From Thamnaconus septentrionalis (Eukaryota; Chordata; Actinopteri; Tetraodontiformes; Monacanthidae), in contig CM020519.1 in NCBI GenBank assembly GCA_009823395.1, positions 14,388,501 to 14,452,500 on the forward strand: a DNA stretch of 64,000 bases. Direction: 5' to 3'. Within the stretch, counting starts at the first letter, position 1. Every line of letters starts with the position of its first letter. The notes under the pieces are model-generated. The model did no database searches, was not told the origin of the DNA, and was given only the letters and a program-made list of their open reading frames with translations. Positions 13,401 through 25,757 of this stretch are shown in pieces. Made by a program: the position numbers and the translations under genes.

Positions 13401-14285
13401 GCTGCGCATTTTGTAGGACCATTTAGCCGCCTGTGTCCGTTTTAAACAACCGATAAGTGATGAAAGAGCGATCCGTTCAGCCGAAACATTGAGCTGAGAG
13501 ACACTTAATTGCTCCTTCGAGCAGAGGGGTTTATTATTCTGTGGGTGGAAGCCACTTAGGTGTGTAATTACAGGATTTGAGCTTGTATTGCCGTCTGAAA
13601 CGATTGAACAAAGACTTCAATATTATTATTATTTTTTTTTTTGGTCTTGTCTGCTGATGTGTTTGTCTGGACGGGGTACGGCTCATTGAGGACGTCAAGC
13701 CAGCACTTTGGTGGTCTGTTTTCCCTCCTCAGGTTTCCGGTGCTGAGAGATGAACTTGTGCGACGGTTCAAAGAGTCAAATGCTTGCTATTCCATGCTGC
13801 GCCCCCTGTATGAATACGCCGTATGCCCGAGGGGTACAAAGGTTTTCGACCATCCCGACAGCAGGTCTGTCCGTTGAGGATCAAGTTTACGAGGCATCAC
13901 AAATGCGTCTTCTTTGAAAATGGCTCTTGGCAGACTGTAGGCAGCCATGCGGCAGGAGTAATTCAATTCACAGTAAAGGTTTTGGCCCAATTTGGGAGAT
14001 GCAACCACAATGACTGGTAAAGCTGTACTTTAACTAACATTGAATTGTCGTGACGTGTGGTTACACTGTCAACAGCCTTCTCCATTAGACGTGGACATCG
14101 CTGGAGAGCATCAGGCAGGACCAGTGTCAATGGAACTGAAAGGACGATCACAACCTTCAGAACCGAATAGGATTCCCACAAACCTTGGCGTCTCCCGTAT
14201 TCCATTGCTGCCATGTTGTGGAAAATTGCCTGTACCGCTGCCTTCTGACCGCAATGGTGATTCATCCACTCCAACCAAGAGCACC
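10490..14285. other. Gene-free stretch
   Basis: No gene is supported. The block at about 13010-13220 and another at about 13310-13600 are complex and repeat-free, like conserved non-coding DNA. The remainder is AT-rich with short homopolymer runs. Confidence 0.35.
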
Positions 14286-14460
14286 TTTACTTCACATTTA
14301 CAAAATCGAAGGGGTATTAGATGTTTTGGACTTAAAGCCAGAGGGGTGAGACTAAAATGGTTTGGACAGAGAGATAGCACATGTGTCAGTAGGAGGATGC
14401 TGAGGTTCGGCATGGAGGAAGAGCAGAGGAGAAAATTATGGATGTAGAAGAAGAGGACAT
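14286..14460 (+). mobile_element. Decayed non-LTR retrotransposon fragment (reverse transcriptase C-terminal end)
   Basis: The reading frame here gives GVRLKWFGQRDSTCVSRRML followed by RF-GMEEEQRRKLWM, then a stop. This resembles the VRLRWFGH...RR.L......RKRGRPK motif at the C-terminal end of many fish LINE reverse transcriptases. It is short, lacks the conserved RGRP, and is a dead 5'-truncated copy. Confidence 0.5.
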
Positions 14461-14529
14461 AATGTTATTTTTGTGAAAGATGCTGAAGACTGCACCTGTT
14501 GTATTATTGCACTGTCAATCCAGGAAGAC

Positions 14530-14725
14530 AAAGTTAGACGCAATTGTGACATGCATGTCTTTGGACTCTGGAATGAAGCCAGAGTGCCTGGATAGAACCC
14601 AATGCAGACACAAGGGAAACATGCAAACTCCACACTAAAAGGATCGGGTCAAATTTGTATCCATGATCTTCTTGCTGTGATCCAACAGTGCAAACAAATT
14701 CTACCGTTGTGTTGCCCAAATTTAC
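14530..14725 (-). repeat. Decayed teleost interspersed repeat (minus orientation)
   Basis: On the minus strand the order of phrases is: GGGCAACACAACGGTAG-type start, CACAGCAAGAAGATC, GAGTTTGCATGTTTCCC, then CCAGAGTCCAAAGACATGCA. This is the order found in a very abundant teleost interspersed repeat that reads GGCACGGTGG...CACAGCAAGAAGG...GGAGTTTGCATGTTCTCCC...CAAAGACATGC. Family name not assigned. Confidence 0.6.
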
Positions 14726-17700
14726 ACCAGCTTCTTTGCATTACAAATTCAATTACTATTGTGTGGTTGGGATTGTCCATCATCACAATGTGTTGTAGGG
14801 GAGAACAATGACCCACAATGTACAAAGGGTTGCCCAAGGAAAAGCCAAGAGTCCACCATTGTGTCATGTACCGTATGGCTTTTCCACATCTACGAGTGAT
14901 ATAGCGGCATGCAGCATTACTCAGCCCAAATAACCAGTGAACATATGTGGAAACCACAAAAAATTGAAAAAAAAATATCTTTGATTAATTACACTGATCC
15001 ATGCGAACGAGGAGCTAATCAGTTGAGCATAGACTGGCTGTGTGAACTGCTGCCTGTTTTTGAAGCTCCCAAGGATGAAAGTGGCAAAATGTTAGCATGT
15101 TTTCCGTTTTCTGGAAGGAAGTGTTTTTACACAACAGATTACTGCCATACTGGTGAATTTCTGCTCGCAAAGTGCAAAAGAACAGCAACCCAAAGTGAGA
15201 TGATAGTGTAGATCCTACCCAGACTGGCAGTTCAACCAACATGAATTCAAGCTCATGTTCATACTGCCCAGTTTAATAGGGTCATGCACCACAAACCGCA
15301 ATTGAAGAAGTGTACGTATGCCAAGTAGCCTCTTTCATTGAGGATCCCCTCTCTAGGTTTACTTTACTACATTTCTAAAGGGCATTTTCTGACAGTTTTC
15401 AGTTTGATTTCAGGTCCCTGCGAAAAAGCCACTGTGTCCTCGCCATCCAGCAGGGCATGCTGCAGAGAACGTGACCTGCGAGCATTTGGTTGTTTTTTTT
15501 CTCCCCTCCCTTCTTCCTCTTCTCCTCAACACCACGTGGTGATGTGCGGCGGCAGGTTTCTCACATCTGCTGCTGTCCTGTTCAGTTCCAGTATGAGGCA
15601 GGACCTACCAGGCACTGGCAGTGACGGCGTATGGTGGAGAATCGGCGTAATATTCTGGCAACCTGGTAGAGCGAAGAGGTCGCCGTGACCATCCACACAT
15701 GTCGAAATGAAGCTGTCCTCCGCTCAGCACACTTAACCTGCCATCCAAGGGGGAGCACAGTCGGTCTGTTCCCAATATTTCTTTGTGGCTCACTGACAAT
15801 TTTATTTCATCTCGCATGAGGAGTTGTGGCGACCTCAGATAATTGTGTTCTCCGACCAAACTTTAGCCCAGCTGCGATGGTAAAAGTGGTGAGAGGGGAA
15901 AGGAAAGAGGAAAGCAGGATGCTGGAATGTTTGCCAGCGTCATCCATCAGCGCAATTTGGAGCCTTCAGTGAGAAACACAATATGCACAAGGTCACTTCT
16001 TCTGCAGTGCATTCTGTTGGAGTCTGTTTTTGTCTTATTCGCGGACTTATTTTCTTTTGCAAAAGCTAAAGGAAATAAGCATTGACTTCCCATGCTGAGG
16101 GATTAATATCCAAATTGAAATTTTAAGGGAAAATTTATATTCTGCAATATCAATGGATGGGTTCATTGTGAAAAGGGTTTCTAAATTGGTTGCAATGAAA
16201 GAAGTTCAATCTGTAATGGTAGCATGCAGTGGTGTAGGGGTCCCAGGGGAAGTGAGCACACTCTTGATTCAGGTCCCTTTTTTATGCAGCCAATTCAGCA
16301 AAGGATCGTCACACTGATGACCATCAGATGTGCATGAGAAGTGGGTGTACTGTATACTCAATGCTGACACAGATATAAGTGAGTATACTCCGTATACCCG
16401 CATATACCCTAAATTGCACCAATGGTAGCATGGCTTGTAAGCAACTTTAAGTTTGCACAACTCTGGCCTGCTGGCACCAAAAACAAATACAAATTATATG
16501 CAGCTTCTTCCACAATGTGGCAAAATGTGATTTTTTTTATTTATTTTTTTACTGTTTCATCATATTTACATAGTTATGAGTCAGTTGACACATAATTCCA
16601 TCGTCATTCAAGAGATGTGTTTATCCACGTAAAGCCGCTGAAAATGGATGTCATGTATATGCCAGTTAAGTGGTGAGTTCAGTTGAACATAATTAAACTG
16701 GATAGCCCATCATTTTTCCAGAAGAAAGTATTGAAAAGTTAAGTCAAATAAACTTTGGCCTATGTTTTAGCGTCAAGGCTACACCAGGTGAAAATCCACC
16801 ACCCAAGTTAAATGTATATGCCAGACTTCATCTGCATGCTTGTAGCTGCTGCAATAGGCAGAAACTGTAGTAGAACAGTGACTGATTAAGGGAGGGGCTT
16901 AGTAAAGATTCCATAATGTCTTATTTTAATTTCAACAGTTTAAATAAGATGTTGAATCAATGATGATTAAAAAAAAATCAACAATAAATCGATTTTTCGA
17001 TCGATTTACTTCTTGTGAGTTGTAACTATTTAAAAAGATAATGACGTATTTTGTTCAAACGCGGAGGGACAGGCTGTGACTAATATATAACTCTTGCAAT
17101 GTATGCAAGTAGCTTGGTGCCAAATGCTGTGTAGAACGTGCAAGCAAGAAAGTAGGCGTTAGTTGCACATTGACAACAAAGGCAAACTTCAAACAAGCGC
17201 AACACTGTAATCTACCATTGTTGCTGTTGTTGGCAGCGTTAGCGCGCTTAGGTTAAGGCAGAGGTAGGGCTGTAGCGTCATTCTTCATTAAAAAAATAAT
17301 AATAATACATATGTATGAGTTATAACCAAGGAAGTGCAAGGCTGGATTTCAAAGATTTGCTAACTCTGGGACACAGTTTAAACAAAACAAAAAAAAACGA
17401 GCATATTTTGCCTCCCAAAAATGCTGTAGCTCCCTGTGGATCAAACAATGGTGAACTCCTAGGATGCCTCTAAATCCAACAAAAGCCAAATTACACAACA
17501 CCTTGTCCCTGGGACCCCCCAACCGGTGTCATGGCTGTGAAATGCAGTGACTGAGAAGGGCATATGATCTACACATGTTTTCCTCATGTCGTTATGTGAT
17601 TTTCCATCACTGCTTGAAACTGAGTGGCCGGACAGTGAAGTCTTTCAAATGGCAGAGCAGTTTCAGATGAAAAAAAAAGAGATTACCAAAGATTGCTGCT

Positions 17701-19335
17701 CCCCTCAGAGACCCGGTGATGCTGTCATGCTACTCTCATTTTTTCCCCTCTCTCTCTCCCTCCTCCGGCCCTGCAACATTTTGTGTGGGAACCGCAGGGT
17801 CACACTTCAACCAAATGGTGGGGAGAGTAGGGTTACATGGAAGAGGAACCTCTGACAGTATTGGGCTCTGTTTAGAACTTCTCAAGCGCACCCATCATGA
17901 ATCTTCTTGACTTTTACATACCTCCACTTTTTTTCCCTGCTGGACATGGTATTTATACAGTATTTTGTTCCCAGGTCTGGATTATTTGTGAGAAAAAAGA
18001 TGAAAAATGTTGCTTTTTTTCTTAATGCCAAATGCATCTGTAAGTCTCCTAATTTTTGTACATGAAGTGTTTACTATCATAATGGCGTAACAACATATGA
18101 CAGCAGCCTTATTTCGTATATAAGTACATGCACGGAGTTTCTTCCTTCATCAATTGCAATACTGTATGATAACCTTTTTAATAAGAAAAACAAGGTTTCT
18201 GGAAGAGCATCTTGCACATCATTGTCACACCATCCTGTCAGGCATGTGAATCCCTCTTTGAGAAAACACTGGCAATGCCGTTTACCACCTGCAGTTTCTC
18301 ACCTGCATGGAATATCAATTTCTAGCTACGATGACAAAGAGCCTCCTGACTCTCTCTTTGGTTCGTGACCGGTTTGAACTTAAGTCAGTTGAAAGGACTC
18401 GCGTCAGTGAAGCGGAAACCTAACCCTCAACCATCACTCGGCAAAATGTCCCGCTCGGTCGGCTCCGAGCCCCCAAAGGAGAAGGGAGTTTCTGATTTCC
18501 ACTGCATGTCAGCTTCCTTGACATCTACGCAAACAGAGGTGTGAGAGTGAGAAGAGTGTTGCTGCTATTACAACAAAGAAAGAAAAAAGTTGCTGCAGGT
18601 TATAAACAATGGCTGTTAAATAGATTAATGTGGGTTATAAGAACAGTTGGTTGACTTTGGTTTAATTCCCATACACTGAAAGCCATGTTTCTGACAACAG
18701 TATGTGAAATTACAAGACCCCTGTGCCATGCAAAAACTGACTAAGCTTTCAGTTTGCATTTTTCCATACTTTAGCCCAGCATAAATCCTTTGCTTAACAT
18801 TTAAATATAAGATGGGATGAAATTAGCCTAAATTAAAAATGCTGAATTTGATGAAAACAGCAGATTTTTGGATTTATTTCAAGTCATCATGAAAAAAATC
18901 ATATACAGAAAAAAAATCTGATTTGTCCACAAATTTTTAAAAAGAAAAAAAAAAAAAAGCATCCCACTAAACCCACTTCAGCCCCTTTACCAGTCACAAC
19001 AAGGTTCGGTTCCAGCCCCATTGGTCAGGCTGGACCAGCCCGTCAAACAAACAGACCTGCCACCTCCGCACCAATTTCTGCCGGCGTGGAGCAGAACTCT
19101 AATGCGTGTCTTAGCTGTCAATTCCACGCTCTGCACTGTAAACACCCAGAGCGCAGAACGCGGCTGAGCTTCCCGTCCAAGGAACACATTTATCAGACGC
19201 AATCAGTAAATCTCGGGCCGCGGGAACTCCAAACACAGCCAGAGGCCTCGGCGGAGCCACGTGTTCCATACGTGCGAGGAGCCGTGGACTGCGGCCTTCG
19301 CGCGAGAGCACTTTATCATCATTTTGGTCAGCGCA

Positions 19336-19339
<4 letters not shown>
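14726..19339. other. Gene-free stretch
   Basis: No gene is supported. There is a short palindromic AT segment at about 16965-17010 (ATCGATTTTTCGATCGATTT). The block at about 18310-18540 is complex and includes a 32-codon ORF (MSRSVGSEPPKEKGVSDFHC...) without any recognised family. The block at 19010-19280 is also complex and CpG-containing. Confidence 0.35.

Positions 19340-19373
<34 letters not shown>
19340..19373. repeat. (CA)n microsatellite
   Basis: About 17 CA units preceded by GCGCACGCGC. Confidence 0.95.
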
Positions 19374-20210
19374 GCAGAGTTACACAAGTGTGTTTTTGCT
19401 GGCCGGGCCCGAGCTTCACATCCTGAATTTGAATTGTTATTATGACTTACGCTGTCGTTTGATGATGTTGCATTCCCCAGTAGTGCACGGGCATGAGAAA
19501 TAATAAGCAGAACTGGTGGAGTGTTAATAACAGAGGCTTTTTAAATCTGGAAAAACTGGGAAAATTGAGAGACTGGAACGGGAGCCAGGGGTCGGAGGTC
19601 AAAGACGGCACGGGGTGGCTGGGGTTCGGTGTCACTTAGAGGGGTCAGCTTGCGGGTGGGGGGCGGGGGGGGTCACGTTCCGGGGTCTCGGGTGTCTTGT
19701 TTTGACCTGGCTGCCGCGCTGTTGCGCAACTGAATTACTCCAACCTTTGACCCCCTCGCCGTGACTTTGAACGTTAAGAAGAGTTTTCCGTGTCCCGCTG
19801 CGACGCATTCTACCTGCACGCTGATGGCTCCTCATCTCAACCCCGGCCTTCCAAATTCTGGGGAAAGCTGAGCGCGTCATCGGGAGAGTGACACCGTACA
19901 ATTGTGCAGGCGGCTCAGTCGCTGGAACAAGTCCAGCTCACAGGACCTTCAGTGCCAGTGCTGCATTTGAAATTGCCATTTGCGACGTTATTTGTATCCA
20001 AGACGGAAAATTGTTTTCAGAGCTGAAATTGAAGACATAGAACAAATACACAATATTTTTTTTTCTAATGTATCTGGAATTAATTTCATCAATTCCTTCT
20101 AAAATCCCCCCTCACTGTCTGATTAATCTGGGTTAATCTGTACCACATTAATTCTAGGTTTAAACAGTCCCCCGTTGTTATTGTTAGACGTCATCTCATA
20201 CAGTATTAAC

Positions 20211-20345
20211 CAGGGGTGGGAATCGCTATGTACCGGACGATTCAATTCCATTCTGACTCAGAGGGCTACGATGCAATTAATCGCGATTAATCGAGGATCT
20301 TTTTTTTTTCCCCACCCGAACAGCTTTTGTTGTGGTTTTAATACA
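20211..20345 (+). mobile_element. Possible single end of a hAT-like element
   Basis: CAGGGGTGGGAATCGCTATG followed by ACGATTCAATTCCATTCTGA and an AATTAATCGCGATTAATCGA palindrome resembles the left end of common fish hAT derivatives. A matching right end was not found, so this is a fragment at best. Confidence 0.35.
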
Positions 20346-22275
20346 GGAAGTAACAAACAATCATGGGGGCAATCTGAATCATGCGCACCTGCACAAACTT
20401 GCAGTAGCTCACTGCTTTTGATGCAACGTCAACAGCGCTGACTACTTCCACAAAACAAGGAAGCGATAGCATTTCAGGTTGGAGCTCACTGCGATGCAGT
20501 GGTGGGTAATACAGAGGTTGGAAAAAGTTTTTGGTCTTCCAGTCCGTTTGTGCATACTGCATGAAGAATCACTCTTTGGTCTACAGGATGGGGAATATAT
20601 CCGCTTGTTTAATTGCAAAACACTTGCTTTGTTTACTGGCTAGTGACTAAATAAGTCATGAGGTGCTGGGTTCAAAAATTTAGGAGGTTTTTCATCTTTT
20701 CTTTAGAAAAATCTTTCTTGGATCAGCCCAATAAACAGTGATCTGATCCATTGTTTGATTTAAAAAATAATAAAAAATAAAAAACACATTGATGATAGCA
20801 TCGGCAACTTTGACCATGCGTGACGTTTGAGGGTAGAAAAATTGCATAAAGGCTCGGAATCAAAGAGCATGCAGACATAATTTAGGCCTGAAGGACAAGA
20901 ATTTCAATTTGTTATTTTTTTCTTGTAAGCAATAAACATTTCAACGTGTTAGAGTCCGTTTGATGCAGCCACAAACCTTTGAAAACACAAAGTCAAGATT
21001 TTCCCCGCGAACATTTCCCCGAAGATATTTGATATTGTGTAAAAAAAAAAAAAAAAACTTTACGCGTGTCTGAAAACTTTTTTTCCCCCGGCCACTGTGG
21101 ATGTTGCAGCAGCAGCAGCAGTTACCAGGGGTGTTTGATGGTGTTCGGCATTTCAACACAAAGAAACAGCAGCACTGAAAGCATTTCTCGGTGGAAAACA
21201 TGCTTTTGCTTTATTTTGGCGAGAGTTTTGCATCAATGCTTCAACTGCCTTTAAATCTTTTTTTTGATTTGTTGTTCGTATTGAATGCAATAGACGCGAG
21301 GTTTGTGCCATCAACTTGAAAGGTTTTTGAATGGGCCTCCACTTCCCTTTGCTGCCTTGTACGCAAAACAAAGATCTGACCAGAGGAAGATCAAGAACCT
21401 TCTGCTACAAAGAATTCCAATTTCTCTGTTTCTGGCCTGTGAGCAGTTGCTCTCTCAACCGGTTTTCTTTTACAGCTCTCATGCTCCTTACGCGTAAAGA
21501 CCAACTTGACTGCATAGGAAAAAAAAAAAAAAACCCTCAGTGAGACCATCAGAAGGAAAGCGAACAGCTGGATCCAGCAGATCCCAGGCCAGTAACCCTT
21601 CCTCCCCCGCCGACCCCTGGCGTTGCACGAGCGGCTGCAGACGCACACTGCCATCTAGTGGTGCTGGGAAACTTTCAGCCGCCGTCGCGTCATCAGCATC
21701 TGTTTTGCTGCAAAGGGCCAACCTACACAGAGGCCCTAATGTTCTGTCTGGGTGCAGCCCTGAGGATCCTCCGCCCGGTGCCTCCCAGGCCAGACGACGG
21801 GCTCAAGCAAATGCGGACCCGAAGCCGACACCACAAACAACCACGGCGGGGGAATCGGGTCCAGATAAGCCCCGGGATGAGTCGTGCACGCGCGCGCGCG
21901 TCCGGCACAGAATAAACATTCGGTCTGTTCTCTGCGGGTTCCGCCGCAGCTATTTTGGACCGGGTCTCGTTTCTCGAGTGTCTGGTTTCTCTGTGCGCAG
22001 TGATGACTGCGGCGCTGAAGAGAATATGTAAATATGTCAGAGGGAGTTTTTGCGTTTTTACAGAAACCATGCGCAGAACCTGTTTTCTAACAACGCCCGG
22101 AGCGGAATATCGCCGCCGCTCGACATCGCGTTGAGTGACCCTTTGATTGCTGAGTGATGAATCTCGACGGAATGACGTCAGAGTTAACCAAAATGTGTGT
22201 CGAACAGAAAGAAGAAGTGCATCGTATATTCCAGGATGCAGCCTTTTTAAAAATGCCCGGTTGAGACGCCATAAT
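20346..22275. other. Gene-free, partly CpG-rich stretch
   Basis: No gene is supported. 21540-22020 is GC- and CpG-rich, with a (CG)n-type run at about 21888-21900. The long ORFs across it on both strands reflect base composition. A GCA run lies at 21107-21122. Confidence 0.35.
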
Positions 22276-22670
22276 GTGGCCGACAAGGGGCAAAAACCAT
22301 GCAACTGCCCAATGCGCCTTCGTTGGCGAAAACGGCTGCAGATATGGAAACGACATAGACAAACACTTGCGTTGTAGTGACTGCTTTATGAACCTTTATT
22401 TTGGGGGGGTTTCCCTTTGCATGTGTTTTCCTGGTTTGCACCCGTTGTGTTTTGCATCGCTTCTCTGTTTGCAGCGCGTTTGATGATTCAACAGATGTTA
22501 TTACGTCTTGCAGACCCCTTTTTTTCCGCTTGCACCACGATCCTCTTTCTGTACCTGGTTTAGACTTGTCTTTGCGTTGTGTGAATTTGCATTGTTCCCA
22601 TACCTGCGGCTGTTTTCGCCAACTAAGGCACAATAGGCAGTTGTATTGTGTTTTGTCCCTTGTCGGCCAC
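22276..22670. mobile_element. Fold-back (long inverted-arm) element
   Basis: The arms at about 22276-22365 and 22583-22670 are inverted copies at roughly 80 percent identity by eye. Both read GTGGCCGACAAGGG, then CAACTGCC, then GTTGGCGAAAAC and GC-GCAG-TATGG-AAC. The 217-bp centre has no coding signature. No target duplication was established, so the outer limits may extend beyond the visible arms. This is an old fold-back or MITE-type element of unassigned family. Confidence 0.75.
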
Positions 22671-25490
22671 CGTAGCAATACCCCGGGGCGCTTCGTCCCT
22701 AGACGGATGAGGGGTAGGGGAGAAAAAAAAAAAAAAAAAAACTTGCATAGTTTTTTTTAAATCTTCAAACCGAGATCATGTGACAGGAATGTCCAAATTG
22801 CTGCGACCTCGCCCTTCCTGGGATCATTTCATCCCTTTGGGTTTTATTTGGTTCGCGGCCAGCGGACGCGGGCCCCGGATCGCTGACCCTTCCGAGAACA
22901 GAGGCGCGTGTGTGCGAAGCACCTCTCAAAACAGCGTTACATAATGTCAATAGTTACCCACATTAAGCTCTTTTGGCTTCAGGCACCGTCGAGGGCAACA
23001 GACCTGAGCTTGTAACACCCCGATCTGTGTGCGCCTCTTATGACGAGGTGGCAAAAGAGGGGCGGACGATTAGGAAACGCGGCCTGAACCGTTCCTGTCC
23101 GTGCGCCTTCTTCCTCCATCGCTGGCAAAGAAAAAAGTAAATCCGGTTAGGTTGCATCATTTTAGGCTGTGCGGTGAGTTAGCTGCAAAACCTGGATTAA
23201 AATGATGAACGTGAGTTTGACAGGTTTGTTGCACACACAGCAGAAAGATGTTCTGCTGAACCAAAACACATCAGCTCGCCCAGTTCAGTAGGAATACTGC
23301 TACCAATACCACTATTGGCAGGAAACAGATGAATTTTACCGCGCAAGCCTAATTTCTTTCCCGGGAACATTTCCTCAGGCCACTGGATGCATCTCGTTTA
23401 TTCATTTGATAAAGAGCCCACGGGGTCCATGAGAGTAATTGTTGCTGCTGGGGCCTGAATCAATCCTGAAGCAGAAAGACAAATGTTTTTTGAAGTAGAA
23501 TTGCAATACAGTTGGAGTCAAGTCGGTTAGACAGTTCCTGCAGCTCCCACTGTGATTTGAAACATTTGGATGTTGTTGCTGGATGGCCTAGCCGTGCGTG
23601 TGATGGGCCTCACAAACAGGTAGTCGCTAAGGTCAGTGTTAAAAGGGCCCGTTTGGGAGGAAAATGCAGCGTTCGATTAAAAACAATGTGCCGCGAACAA
23701 AATCATAGCTCTGTCTGGAGTCACGGCTGTTAGCTGACGCCGCAGTCAGTCTGGCTGGTCGGCTTTAGATCAGATCACCTCAGATTAGATTAGATCAACT
23801 TGGTTGTGCTTGGTGCGGCTGCACACACACACACACACACTCTGGTCTAGAACAGACCTGAATGAAATATCAATCATCATCATGTTAATTTCTTTTTTAT
23901 GTAAATATGCAAGCTCAGAGGTAAAATCCCAAGCGGAAGGTGGGAGGAGAAGGGGGGTGTTCTGAACTACAGCAGATCTGTCATGGCGTAAAACATGGCA
24001 AACAATGTACATGTTTTTTTTTTTTAATATATCCTAGTAAATGCCAATAAATGTATTCATTTGCTTGAAAACAATAAATCTCAAACAGTACAGACAGTCT
24101 CTTGAACTTTTTTTGCTGCTGTGTCTGGTTGAAAAGCATTCAGAGGATTAAATTATTTCCAGTTGTGATCACAGAAGAAAAACAATTCTATGCTTTTTAA
24201 GTATTTTTATGTGATTACTAAATCTGTGACCAGAGGTCTGGTTTGTCTGACTTGAGTTTTTATTCATCAGCTGATGACTTAGCTTTATGCTTCAAAAGCA
24301 GGCCACTTTCTGCTTCCTGCTCTGAGGGACTTAGTGCTTCATGAATGGATATGAGGAGAGTTTTCAGCCCGGCTTAAATTTCAACACCCGCAGACCCTTT
24401 ATGCCTGCGGGAAACTCTGTCATTGAAATCCTTCCTTGTTAATGTCAAACTTCTAATACTCTCATGAGCTTTGTGGGTGGCTGGATTTGTGTGCAAAAAA
24501 AAAAAGAAAAAATCTGATTCAGTGCTTTTTATATGGTGGTTTTGAAAGAAGTATGCTAGCAAAAAAGCACATGGGAGTAGAATTTTGTCTGTGGCTTGGA
24601 TTTTTTTTCTCTCTTCCAATTAAAGAATGTGTTATACTAATTGTTGATTATTAATGCTATGTTGTGTTAGCATTATTGTTTGATTTAGTCCATTTACGCA
24701 CTTGTGTTCACCGATAAATGTCTGTGCAAATTAGTAAATTGTCGTAAACTACAATGTGATAAGAATCAGCTTTATTCCCGCTTCACACAGACGTTAATAA
24801 TATTGACAGTACACCAATATCGTGGCATCATGTTGTGGAAGTTCTTCGTGTACGATCACATGATGAACCAGATTGTCTTGGACAGAGGAAGACAGAAAGC
24901 ATCCCAACATGAAATTTATACACTAACCAAGAAAAATGAAATGAAAAAGCTTGGAATAGTTATGAGGTATTATTAAGAGGACGGTCCAAGAAAGGTTGCT
25001 GCATTACAGCATCTGCTCCCTAAAATAGACTGATACTGTGCTTGCTTTGAAAACCATCATTTATTTGTCCTGGGTTGCTGAAGTTGCCATTTGCTTGGGA
25101 TCGCTGAGCAAATTAGTGACCTTTAACCTCAGAAAGCAGGTACATTAGGAAGTATGAATCCCTGTGATTCATTTTGGAAATATCACAGGACTGAGGAGGA
25201 AATGGCAGGATCCATACGGACGAGGTTTGACTGGGGTTAAAGCAAGACGCTACCAGAAGAGAAGTGCTGCACTGTGACTTTACAGGTCGTAAAGAAATCT
25301 GCTTTTTTTTTATTTTGAAAGCGACAAAAAATGTTGGTCTGCCACGAGTCTTTTATGAACGCATCACTCCTTTCCAAACGTTGTCCTTTGGCTGTTAATT
25401 AATTCTCTCTTTGGGGAAAAATAGAAGTAAGCGTTCCAAATGTCGTGATACTGAATTGCTCTTGTTTTTTTTTTCAGAAGAATGTTGCAG
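22671..25490. other. Gene-free stretch
   Basis: No gene is supported. A poly-A lies at 22723-22741 and a (CA)n at about 23821-23840. Complex blocks at about 22770-23060 and 24120-24400 look like candidate conserved non-coding DNA. Confidence 0.35.
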
Positions 25491-25493
25491 CCA

Positions 25494-25757
25494 GGGCAAC
25501 ACAAAGGTTGCAGTGGTCACATTGTTGCCTCACAGAACGAGAAAATGTTCTATCGGCGAGGTTTCTCTCTACCTCCTACAGTCCAAAGACATCCACGTTG
25601 GACTAATTGGCAAGTCTAAATTGGCCGTAAGTGATAGTTTAGATGGTTGTGTTATTCTCTGTGTGGCCCTGCTATAAACAGCGTGAACTTAGTCCACGTA
25701 GCCCTACTTTCACCCCAAGACAGGAAGGGAAACAATAGAAAATGGATTGCAGGATGT
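25494..25757 (+). repeat. Decayed teleost interspersed repeat (plus orientation)
   Basis: Phrases occur in the expected order: GGGCAACACAAAGGTTGCAG, TTGCCTCACAGAACGAGAAA, CTACAGTCCAAAGACATCCA, GACTAATTGGCAAGTCTAAA, CTCTGTGTGGCCCTGC and AATAGAAAATGGATTGCAGG. They match, with heavy divergence, the same abundant teleost repeat as the copy at 14530-14725, here including its tail. Confidence 0.65.

Noticed and set aside
21540..22304. ORFs of 163 and 193 codons on opposite strands
   Set aside because: They overlap in a CpG-rich segment, lack recognisable motifs, and have no plausible exon borders.
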